Below the pieces are notes generated by a model. That model was not told the DNA's origin. It did not search any database and was given only the letters and a program-made list of their open reading frames with translations. The translations under genes and the position numbers were made by a program. From positions 124,001 through 188,000 of the forward strand of contig CAZDUX010000002.1 in NCBI GenBank assembly GCA_964508715.1: 64,000 nucleotides of DNA. Direction: 5' to 3'. Positions 34,500 to 42,037 of the stretch are shown here, one piece after another (the first letter of the stretch is position 1; the number at the start of each line of letters is the position of its first letter). The DNA is from JAKALX01 sp964508715. Its GTDB lineage: Bacteria > Chloroflexota > Dehalococcoidia > Tepidiformales > Tepidiformaceae.

Positions 34500-34737
34500 C
34501 CGTGCTGACCATGGAGTAGGTGCGGCTGACCTTTGCGTGCCCCGGCCGGGTTCATCCGGCAAATCGTTCACGATGCGCCCGGGGAGACAGCGCACACAAT
34601 CGGCCTGACGCTGGATGAGGATAGAATCACACCGCCATACGCGGGGCGTGTGCTGCTGAATGCGACCCTCTCGACCTGGTGCGAAAAGGGGCGCAGGCAC
34701 ACTCACGTACCGACCGCATCATCCAAGGAGATTGTCG

Positions 34738-35289
34738 ATGGACCCGACACGCGCCGCTCTGTCCCGGAACCTGGCATTCTGGCACTGGTATCCGGAGTTA
34801 CTCCTGACCGATCTCACGCCGGAGCAGCTCCGGTGGCAGCCACCAGAGCAAGATACGTCGATCACATTCGCCACCTGGCATGCCTATCGCGCCGCCGACG
34901 AACTCTGTCACGGGCTGGTGTTGGGTCGTTCGAGCGTCTTCACCACCGAAGGCTGGGCAGAGCGCTTGCCGACGACAGTCTCGGGGGCGACTCCGTCTGG
35001 CAACGGCCTTTCGCGAGAGCAGATCGGGCAGTTGGACTTCGCTGCCGAGGACCTCATCGCCTACGCGCGCGCCGTCGGGGAGAGCCTCAGGGAGTGGCTG
35101 GAGCAGGCCACCAATGAGGAACTCGAGACGCCCGTGAGCCTGCCATTCTTCGCCGCAACGTATCCCGGATACGAAACCATGTCGCGCGTGGAGGCCGTGA
35201 TGTTCTTTGCGGTGGGCCATACCTCGGAGCACCTGGGCGAGGTTCAGCTCGTGCGCGGGCTGATGGGGCTCAAGGGCGCGCCACTGTAG
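34738..35289 (+). CDS. DinB family protein
   Basis: A 183-residue DinB/YfiT four-helix-bundle protein. Likely metal-binding His lie in ATWHAYRAADELCHGLV and the C-terminal FFAVGHTSEHLGEVQLVRGLMG. The superfamily includes thiol-dependent transferases (bacillithiol or mycothiol S-transferases) and uncharacterised enzymes. AAGGAG sits 7 nt before the ATG. A TAGAAT at about 34620 may be its promoter, giving a leader of roughly 110 nt. The 238 nt before it (34500-34737) shows no other feature. The second DinB gene at 48100 ends with the same LLRGMMG-type helix. Confidence 0.82.
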   Translation: MDPTRAALSRNLAFWHWYPELLLTDLTPEQLRWQPPEQDTSITFATWHAYRAADELCHGLVLGRSSVFTTEGWAERLPTTVSGATPSGNGLSREQIGQLDFAAEDLIAYARAVGESLREWLEQATNEELETPVSLPFFAATYPGYETMSRVEAVMFFAVGHTSEHLGEVQLVRGLMGLKGAPL

Positions 35290-35331
35290 GCTGCTCGCCC
35301 AGCACTCTATGCACACGGTCAGTTGGGGGAG

Positions 35332-36024
35332 TCAGCGCTTTCGCAGGCGAGGGTCGAGGACGTCTCGCAAGGCGTCGCCAAAGATGTTGAAGCCGAAAAC
35401 CGCGGCACTGATGAAGAGCCCCGGGTAGACGGCAAGTTCGGGACGAACCCGCATGTACTGGCGGCCCTCAACCGACAGCATCTGTCCCCAGGAAGGCTCG
35501 CCGGCTGGCCCGAATCCAAGGAAGCTGAGGCTGGCTTCTGCGAGGATCACGCCACCCAGGCCGACAGTTGCATTCACCAGGATGAGGGGGAAGACGTTGG
35601 GCAGGATACAGGTGAGCATGATCCGGACATGGCTGGCGCCCATGGAGTGAGCGGCCTCGACGAAGGCCGCACCCTTGAGGGTGAGGACCTGCGATCGGAT
35701 GACACGCGAACTGCCGGCGATACTGAGGATGCCCATCGCCAGCACCATCGCAAGGATGATATTGACGCCTCGTATGCGGCCGACGATTCCCATGAAGGTG
35801 ATGAGAATGATGAGATACGGCATCGCCTGCCAGGAATCGACGATGCGTTGTACAACCTTGTCGAACAGTCCGCCGTAGTAACCGCTCACGATACCAAGCA
35901 TGGCGGAACCGACGGAGCTGATGATGACAGCACCGCAATAGTCCTGCGAGACGGGTCGTTTCGAAACCCGGCGAATCAGAGACGAGCAAGCTGCGGCCGG
36001 GCGAGTGCTCTTGATTGATTCCAT
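35332..36024 (-). pseudogene. N-terminally truncated ABC transporter permease (DppC/OppC type)
   Basis: About 200 residues match the membrane domain of a peptide/nickel ABC permease: SGYYGGLFDKVVQRIVDSWQ, LTLKGAAFVEAAHSMGAS, the EAA loop followed by ILPNVFPLILVNATVGLGGVILAEASLSFLGFG (split across helices), and NIFGDALRDVLDPRLRKR at the C-end. Full permeases are about 290-310 residues; the first membrane helix and the GTDxxGRD region before it are missing. The homologous part starts about 30 codons in, and the decarboxylase gene at 36053 lies immediately upstream in the opposite direction. No partner permease, ATPase or binding protein is adjacent. A relic left by rearrangement is most likely. 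Confidence 0.75.
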
Positions 36025-36052
36025 TTACGATGCGCGACACAAGGAGGGCGAG

Positions 36053-37696
36053 ATGACCGAACGGAACGGGGGCCAACTCGCAGCGAGACAGCTGAAGCTG
36101 GCAGGAATCGATACGGCGTTTGGCGTGGTGGCCGGCCCCATGATCGAGGTGATGGCGGGGATGCAGGAGGAAGGCATCCGCGTGGTGAACTGCCGACACG
36201 AGGAGTCGGCATGCTTCGCGGCATCAGCCTGGGGTTACCTGAAGAAGAAGCCCGGTGTCGTCATTGCAGGCTCGGGACCGGGGATGATCAATACGGTCAC
36301 GGGGCTGCATGTCGCGACGGAGTCAGGGATGCCGCTCGTCGTACTGGGCGGGTCGGCCGAGGGGCGAACGCGCGGGCTTGGCGGCTTTCAGGAGGCGGAT
36401 CAGCTGGCGTTTGCGCGGCCGGGCAGCAAGTGGCTGGGCCAGGTCGACAGCACGGAACGCATCCCGGAGCTCATTTACCTGGCGCTCGGGAAGGCGGTCA
36501 GTGGCCGGCCCGGTGGTGTCTACCTGGATTTTCCGGGCCAGTTCGTCCGACGGCGGGTGGATGAGGAGGGTATTCGGTTCAGACGCATGATGCCCGAAGT
36601 CTCGGTGCCACAGCCAGATATGGCGACAACCGAGCGGATTGCCGGAATGCTGGCAACGGCAAAGCGGCCGCTCATACTCGTCGGCAAGGGAGCGGCATGG
36701 GCCGACGCAGGGCCGGCGCTCGGACAACTCGTGGCCCGTGGAATCCCGTATGTAGCATCGCCGATGGGGAGGGGAGTTATCCCTGATGACAACCCCATGT
36801 GCATGAACGCCGCCCGGTCGGCTGCACTGTCGGGAGCAGACGCGGTGTTGATGATTGGCGGGCGCTTCAACTGGATTTTTCAGTTCGGGCGGGAACCACG
36901 GTTCGCCCCCGATGTACGGATCGCGCAAATCGATATTGTCGCGGAGGAGATGACGAACGCGGCGGATCTCGAGTTCGGGCTGGTGGCGGATTGCGCGAGC
37001 GCAGTGGATGCGCTCAACGCCGCGCTCACGGGGAGGAATCTCGCCTGCACCGGTTCGGGCTGGGCCGAAGGGCTGAGGAACGATGCCGTGAACAACGAGA
37101 CGGGGGTCGCCGAGCAGATGGCCTCGGACGAGGTGCCCATCAACCACTATCGCCTGCTACGCGAAATCCGCGATGTGCTGCCGCGTGCCGTGAGCGTCAG
37201 CGTCGACGCGGAGTTGACAATGGGTGTCGCACGCGCTGTGCTGCCGAGCTACCAGGCGCGGGCATTACTGAACTCGGGCACGACCGGGTGTATGGGCACG
37301 GGCGTGCCTTATGCGCTCGGCGCCGCACTCGCGATTCCGCAACGTCCGGCGGTGGCTATTGTCGGTGACTACGCTTTCGGGGCAGCGGCAATGGAGGTCG
37401 AGACAGCGGCACGAGTCGGCGTACCGGTCGTCTTCGTCGTCTCCAACAATGGTGGGATTGCAGGACACTCGATCCAGGACCGGATGTTCGCTGCCGATGC
37501 TCCTCCAATTGCCGCGCTGATGCCGGTCGACTACGAGCGAATGGCAGAGATGGTCGGTGGGTTTGCCGAGCGGGTTACCGATCCAGCCGGGATTGGGCCA
37601 ACTATCCGAAGAGCGCTCGATTCGGGGAAGGTTTCGGTCATCAACGTAATCACCGACCCCAAGGGGGGACGCCGGGGATCGATGTACCTGGGGTAG
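36053..37696 (+). CDS. Thiamine-diphosphate enzyme, oxalyl-CoA decarboxylase/2-hydroxyacyl-CoA lyase type
   Basis: A 547-residue ThDP enzyme with N-terminal pyrimidine-binding domain (catalytic Glu in CRHEESACFAAS near residue 50), central domain (about 190-330) and C-terminal PP domain with the metal motif VGDYAFGAAAMEVETAA then VSNNGG. The GGFQEADQLAF segment is characteristic of oxalyl-CoA decarboxylase and 2-hydroxyacyl-CoA lyase rather than acetolactate synthase. It would split or decarboxylate an acyl-CoA. The CaiB/BaiF CoA-transferases nearby could supply such thioesters. AAGGAGGGCGAG precedes the ATG. The exact substrate cannot be read from sequence. Confidence 0.86.
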   Translation: MTERNGGQLAARQLKLAGIDTAFGVVAGPMIEVMAGMQEEGIRVVNCRHEESACFAASAWGYLKKKPGVVIAGSGPGMINTVTGLHVATESGMPLVVLGGSAEGRTRGLGGFQEADQLAFARPGSKWLGQVDSTERIPELIYLALGKAVSGRPGGVYLDFPGQFVRRRVDEEGIRFRRMMPEVSVPQPDMATTERIAGMLATAKRPLILVGKGAAWADAGPALGQLVARGIPYVASPMGRGVIPDDNPMCMNAARSAALSGADAVLMIGGRFNWIFQFGREPRFAPDVRIAQIDIVAEEMTNAADLEFGLVADCASAVDALNAALTGRNLACTGSGWAEGLRNDAVNNETGVAEQMASDEVPINHYRLLREIRDVLPRAVSVSVDAELTMGVARAVLPSYQARALLNSGTTGCMGTGVPYALGAALAIPQRPAVAIVGDYAFGAAAMEVETAARVGVPVVFVVSNNGGIAGHSIQDRMFAADAPPIAALMPVDYERMAEMVGGFAERVTDPAGIGPTIRRALDSGKVSVINVITDPKGGRRGSMYLG

Positions 37697-37734
37697 ACCG
37701 TTTTCAGGGTGAGGGAAACCTGTACCGCGGGGAT

Positions 37735-38742
37735 TCAAACATCGAGCCGGTAGACACGCGTGGCGGTGTCGTGGAACATCGCCGCCTTTTCGGTCTCCGA
37801 AAAGCCCGCCGCAAGGCGCTTGAAGGCATTCCAGAGGACCGCATACGAGCAACTCGCCTTATCGACAGGGAAGTTGCTTTCGAACATGCAGCGGTCGGGG
37901 CCAAAGCGCTCGATCGTGTGGAGATAGTAGCGGCCCGTGGCATCGGCGAGTTCCTGGGATCCGGGAGGCCGGTCCCTCTTCTCCCAACCGAAGCCATTGA
38001 CCGGCATATTGATACCACCGAGCTTGGCCACCACATTTGGACACGTAGCCAGGTCATCGAGAAGCGGCCGCCAGGTTTCGAAGACGTCGTCCAGGTGGCC
38101 GGCATAGGGGCCGATCCCCAGCGGACCACCGAAGTGGTCGAGGATGACCGTGGTCTCGGGGAAGGCGCGGGCGAGGCTCGTGAGCTCGGGAATCTGCTCA
38201 TGGTAGAGCCAGGCGTCAAAGGAGAGACCGAGCGGTGCGAGGTGGGCAAAACCACGCCGGAAGCTCTCGTCCAGAAACAGGTGCTCGGGCGGGTTGGTGT
38301 GGGAGTTGCGAATCGCCTCGCTCGGGTGCCAGCCCGCCGCGTGACGAATACCACGGAAACGGTTCGGACTTGCCGCAACCTGGGCTTCGAGAACCGGACG
38401 GACTGCATCACCAAGAGTGAGATCCGCATACCCAACGATGCCGGCCGCGACCCGCGTGGGGCCGTAGCCGCCGCTCGCACTCATGGCAGCGATACCCTGG
38501 ACGAACTCGGTCTCGCCAATGGGGCGAAACGCTTCGGGTCCGCCGGCACGGTACATGGAGAGGCATTCAACGAAGACCGTGCTGACGATGTTGTGGCCAC
38601 TGCCGGTATCGGCGAGGAGTTCGTCGAGGAGATAACGGCTGCCGTTACGGTCCCAGAGATGATGGTGTGGGTCGCAGATGGGGCGTTCGGGTTCGAGGAT
38701 CTCTTCCTCGACCTGGGCAAGCCAATCGGTTGGTGCGGGCAT
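37735..38742 (-). CDS. Amidohydrolase family 2 (TIM-barrel) protein
   Basis: A 335-residue metal-dependent hydrolase. The first metal motif is CDPHHHLWDRNG near residue 26, with later ligands expected in IRHAAGWHPSEA, TVILDHFGGP and the terminal MFESNFPVDK. Family members include lactonases, 4-sulfomuconolactone hydrolase and decarboxylases. The ATG at 38742 is chosen: GGAGGAGGAG lies 9 nt upstream, whereas the GTG at 38751 would touch it. It converges on the ThDP enzyme gene, 38 nt apart, and may belong to the same pathway, though it is not in the same operon. Confidence 0.9.
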   Translation of the reverse strand: MPAPTDWLAQVEEEILEPERPICDPHHHLWDRNGSRYLLDELLADTGSGHNIVSTVFVECLSMYRAGGPEAFRPIGETEFVQGIAAMSASGGYGPTRVAAGIVGYADLTLGDAVRPVLEAQVAASPNRFRGIRHAAGWHPSEAIRNSHTNPPEHLFLDESFRRGFAHLAPLGLSFDAWLYHEQIPELTSLARAFPETTVILDHFGGPLGIGPYAGHLDDVFETWRPLLDDLATCPNVVAKLGGINMPVNGFGWEKRDRPPGSQELADATGRYYLHTIERFGPDRCMFESNFPVDKASCSYAVLWNAFKRLAAGFSETEKAAMFHDTATRVYRLDV

Positions 38743-38816
38743 ACGAGTCACCTCCTCCTCCAGTTGGTCGCAGCATACCGTCTCGTGACAGTCGGTATGC
38801 TGCGCCTCAATTCAGG

Positions 38817-39180
38817 GTGAACGGACAGAAGGCAGTGGACCGGGGACGCCCGGTAGTGCACGGGGAGATCCAGGCACGCGACCCGGAGAACATGCGAGTG
38901 TTCTCCACACGGATGTTCAATCGGGAGATTGGCGACGGACGCGTCATGAACATCCCGGCGGGGATTGCCGGGCCGGAGCATGGGCCGGCGGGCTACCTCA
39001 AGCGGAGCGATAAGCCGGGAGTGGTGCGCTACGTCCAGGTGCCTCAATTGGCGGAGCCGCTGGAACGGGCTGCAGAATTCGGTGGCACGACTCTGTGTGG
39101 GGCAAGGGATGCGCCCCCGGCCCACGATCGCCAGCATCGCCGGCCCGAAGGGCAACCTCGTCGTGCCGGTTCAACGGTAG
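38817..39180 (+). pseudogene. VOC (glyoxalase) family protein, frameshifted near the 3' end
   Basis: From GTG 38817 the frame reads a VOC start: VVHGEIQARDPENMRVFSTRMF, then VMNIPAGIAGPEHGPAGYLKRS-like sequence (here split), VVRYVQVPQLAEPLERAAEFGGTTL. After ARDAPP the frame degenerates (AHDRQHRRPEGQP), while the next frame gives the expected ending RPTIASIAGPKGNLVVPVQR and a stop at 39180. The join falls in the GC-rich run at about 39110-39122 (GCGCCCCCGGCCC), so one base is extra there. Either the gene is dead or the run was misread. Corrected length would be about 120 residues, normal for one VOC domain. Function unknown. Confidence 0.75.
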
Positions 39181-39187
39181 CGAGTGA

Positions 39188-39952
39188 CTAGCTCTTCTTG
39201 AGGAAGAGCTGGAGTTCCAGGACACCGTGATCTTCGATGGAAAGGACGGACGCACCGTTCGGTTTCCCGATCTGGTAATCGGCAAAGACGATGTTCGTCG
39301 AGCCGACAACGACGAGGAGGCCGGACTGGAGCTGGGCCTTCACGGGGATGGACACATCCTTTGTGACGCCGTGGAGTGTGAGTTTGCCGTTGAGCGTTGT
39401 CTCGAACTGTTGGCCTTCGGTGAGGTTGGCGGGGATGGTGACCCTGTCACCAAGGACAAAGGTAGCCCTGGGGTATTTTGAATACTCGATCCCCTGGTTG
39501 CGAAGCTGGCCGTCGCGCATGTTGCTGTCGCTCTTCAGCTTCGTCATGTCGGCGTCGATGGTCGCGGATGTGACCGTATTGTTTTCGACGACGACGGTGC
39601 CGGTCACTCCGGTGGTGCGCCCAACAGCTGTCTGAAAGCCGACGCGGGCGAGCTCTTCGTTGACGCGGTAGCCGAGGAACGTCTGCTGGGAAGTATCGGG
39701 CGTCCAGGTGCCGTTGATGCCGGGAGCCGTGCTGGAACTCGAAGTCGTGGCTGCGGGTGTGCCCCCTCCGGTGGTGCTCGTTGCGGCAGTACCAGCCGCC
39801 GGCGTCTTCGTGGCCAGGGAGCCCACTGCACTTTCGAGCGAGACCTCGGGCGGGGCATCATCGCGGAGGATGAAGTACCAGAAGGCGCCACCAGCGACGA
39901 CGATGATGGCGACGGCCGCGGCAAGCGTGAGGAGGAGTCGGGGTCGAAGCAC
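39188..39952 (-). CDS. YceI family protein, membrane-anchored
   Basis: A 254-residue protein. GTG 39952 follows GGAGAG at 7 nt and gives a basic start (RPRLLLTL) with one membrane helix (AAAVAIIVVAGGAFWYFIL, about 7-27). A Ser/Thr/Ala-rich linker (about 45-85) leads to the YceI lipocalin-like domain: GYRVNEELARVGFQTAVGRT, ATIDADMTKLKSD, YPRATFVLGD and KLTLHGVTKDVSIPVKAQL-like strands. YceI proteins bind isoprenoid lipids in the periplasm. Here the domain would sit outside the membrane on a flexible stalk. It ends 7 nt from the VOC relic, convergently. Confidence 0.9.
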   Translation of the reverse strand: MLRPRLLLTLAAAVAIIVVAGGAFWYFILRDDAPPEVSLESAVGSLATKTPAAGTAATSTTGGGTPAATTSSSSTAPGINGTWTPDTSQQTFLGYRVNEELARVGFQTAVGRTTGVTGTVVVENNTVTSATIDADMTKLKSDSNMRDGQLRNQGIEYSKYPRATFVLGDRVTIPANLTEGQQFETTLNGKLTLHGVTKDVSIPVKAQLQSGLLVVVGSTNIVFADYQIGKPNGASVLSIEDHGVLELQLFLKKS

Positions 39953-40051
39953 GAGGTATCTCTCCGTCCGGCGGGGTATCCGGCAAGTGTCGGCCAAATT
40001 GCTGTGAGCTTCCTGTGGCCGGGAAATAAATGGTGAAGACGAGTTCGTGTG

Positions 40052-40081
40052 TTGACGGTCTGGTTGCGGGCACTGCATTCT
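40052..40081 (+). promoter_or_regulatory. Possible promoter of the LLM gene at 40119
   Basis: TTGACG (40052-40057) and CATTCT (40076-40081) are separated by 18 nt, and the ATG follows 37 nt later. The -35 is good, the -10 mediocre. Confidence 0.35.
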
Positions 40082-40118
40082 CCTCCGGCCCGTGGCTCGG
40101 CGGGCGCTGGAGTGCGAG

Positions 40119-41195
40119 ATGGCAGTCGAAATCTGGACAAACGGTGCGGGGCTTCCACGGGCGTTCGTCGCGCGTGCCCGGGCAGCCGAGGAAGCGGGTT
40201 TCGATGGCATCACCATCGTCGATTCACAAAACCTTTCGGGCGACCCGTACGTGGCCCTGGGGATGGCGGCAGCAGAGACCGAGCGGATCAAGTTGGGGAC
40301 TGGAGTGACGAATCCGTGGACACGGCACCCGGCGGTGACGGCGTCGGCGATCGCAACAGTCCACGCAGTTTCGGGAGGGCGAGCGGTGCTCGGGATCGGG
40401 CGTGGAGACTCGGCACTCGCGCATATCGGGTTCGCACCCGCGCCCGTGAGTGTATTCGAGGCCTACCTCCGGCGGTTACAGGGGTATCTGCGGGGTGAGG
40501 AGGTTCCGTTCGAGGCGCAGGGCAATGTGGAGTCGCTCCACCTGGCGAACACACCGCGCACGTCGAAGATCGAATGGCTCAGGGCGGGGCGATTCCCGAA
40601 AGTCCCCGTCGATGTGGCAGCAACCGGGCCGAAAGTGATCAGGATGGCGGCGGTTGTCGCAGATTCGCTGACGTTCGCCGTGGGCGCCGACCTGAAACGC
40701 CTGCAGTGGGCGATGGCCCAGGCAAGGGAAGCACGTGAGGCGGCCGGCCTGGATCCCCTCGCAATGCCGCTCGGGGCGTATGTGAACGTGGTGGTGCATG
40801 AGGACCCGGAGGTTGCCGAGCACCTCGGCGAGGGTGGCCTCTCGCTTTTCGCCCGCTTCCAGGCAATGCACGGGCAGGCAGTTGGCCCGGCATCCGAGGA
40901 GGAGCGGCGCGTGACAGAGGCGGTTCACGACGCGTACGACATGACACGACACAGCCGTTCGGGGAGCGCCCAGGCGGGCGTTATCACACCCGGGTTCGCA
41001 CGGGAGTTCGGGATCTTCGGGCCACCAGCGTATTGCGTCGAACGGCTGCGAGAGATCATCGGGCTGGGGCTCAGCCGGCTGGTCGTGGTCGGCGGGAGCC
41101 GGGACGCCGACCCGGCGGAAGCGTCGATGGCAGAATCGCGCTTTGTGGAGGAGGTCCTTCCAGGAGTGCGGGGTGGAGGAGTTGCCAGGGAGTAG
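40119..41195 (+). CDS. LLM class flavin-dependent oxidoreductase (MER-like)
   Basis: A 358-residue luciferase-like protein with MAVEIWTNGAGLPRAFVARAR, a core strand RIKLGTGVTNPWTRHPAVTASA, and SGGRAVLGIGRGDSALAHIG. These match the F420-using branch related to methylene-tetrahydromethanopterin reductase, though no F420 synthesis gene is in the window. ATG 40119 has GGAGTGCGAG upstream. It lies between YceI (divergent) and a nitroreductase gene (convergent), which is another flavin enzyme. Substrate unknown. Confidence 0.88.
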   Translation: MAVEIWTNGAGLPRAFVARARAAEEAGFDGITIVDSQNLSGDPYVALGMAAAETERIKLGTGVTNPWTRHPAVTASAIATVHAVSGGRAVLGIGRGDSALAHIGFAPAPVSVFEAYLRRLQGYLRGEEVPFEAQGNVESLHLANTPRTSKIEWLRAGRFPKVPVDVAATGPKVIRMAAVVADSLTFAVGADLKRLQWAMAQAREAREAAGLDPLAMPLGAYVNVVVHEDPEVAEHLGEGGLSLFARFQAMHGQAVGPASEEERRVTEAVHDAYDMTRHSRSGSAQAGVITPGFAREFGIFGPPAYCVERLREIIGLGLSRLVVVGGSRDADPAEASMAESRFVEEVLPGVRGGGVARE

Positions 41196-41228
41196 TGGCC
41201 GAGGACGCAGATAGCTGTAACGGACCTC

Positions 41229-41894
41229 TCACAGTTCGAAGGGCTCGCCGTCCCAGTGTTCTCGGCGGACGATATCACGGACTGGCTTGCGCTTGAGCTT
41301 CATGAGCTGACGAACGGGCTTGCCCAGGTGAATGACGGCGCAGACAGCAACGTAATCGGGGATGTGGAGCAGTTCACGGAGCTGCGGTTCCTGGCCAATG
41401 GGCATCGTGGTCATGGTGCCGCCATAGCCTTCGTTGCGGGCTGCAAGGAGGATGTTCCAGGCGAGGGGATAGATGGAGGCGCCCCCGGCGAAGGCGATAC
41501 GGTCGAGGTGGGCATCGACCGCGGCAACGACACGGAGATCAACACAGACGACGAGGACAACGGGCGCCTTGCGGTAAGGCTCAAAGAGGATGGGCGGTAT
41601 GGGCGTCGCAGCGACAGTCGCTTCATCGACTGTCGAAGGTGTGTAGGTGTTGAGTGGTTGTTCGCCGGCGGCGGCCTGTGCGCTGTAACGCCGGGCGGAT
41701 GGTTTCGCGCATTCAGCGATGGCATCCTTGGTGGCCGGGTTGCGGACCACGATGATGCTGCCTCCCTGCCGGTTACCGCCACTGGGAGCGAATCGGGCGT
41801 TCTCGAAGATGCGGGCGAGAACCTCATCGGGGATGGGATCGTCTGTGTAATCGCGGGCGGCAAAGGTGGTGCGCATCACCTCGTAGAGTTCCAT
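41229..41894 (-). CDS. Nitroreductase family protein
   Basis: A 221-residue FMN enzyme that reduces nitro groups, quinones or related substrates with NAD(P)H. The FMN-binding start MELYEVMRTTFAARDYTDDPI, then RFAPSGGNRQGG, and the late AWNILLAARNEGYGGTMTTM are all typical. An insertion at about 70-110 (YSAQAAAGEQPLNTYTPST) gives a longer lid than in NfsB. RC Shine-Dalgarno GGAGGCCCGCC lies before the ATG. A decayed nitroreductase C-terminus on the other strand at about 57956 is a different locus. Confidence 0.9.
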   Translation of the reverse strand: MELYEVMRTTFAARDYTDDPIPDEVLARIFENARFAPSGGNRQGGSIIVVRNPATKDAIAECAKPSARRYSAQAAAGEQPLNTYTPSTVDEATVAATPIPPILFEPYRKAPVVLVVCVDLRVVAAVDAHLDRIAFAGGASIYPLAWNILLAARNEGYGGTMTTMPIGQEPQLRELLHIPDYVAVCAVIHLGKPVRQLMKLKRKPVRDIVRREHWDGEPFEL

Positions 41895-42037
41895 GATGGC
41901 GGGCCTCCGGCAGAAGTAGCGGTCATTGTGCTGCGAGTGGCGGGAAACTGCATCCAGCCGGCAAGCGGTGGCCCGGGTGTGGAAGAATGCGGGTGACTAA
42001 CGGGAACCGTGGCTCCAACCCGATCGGGAGGTTCGAC

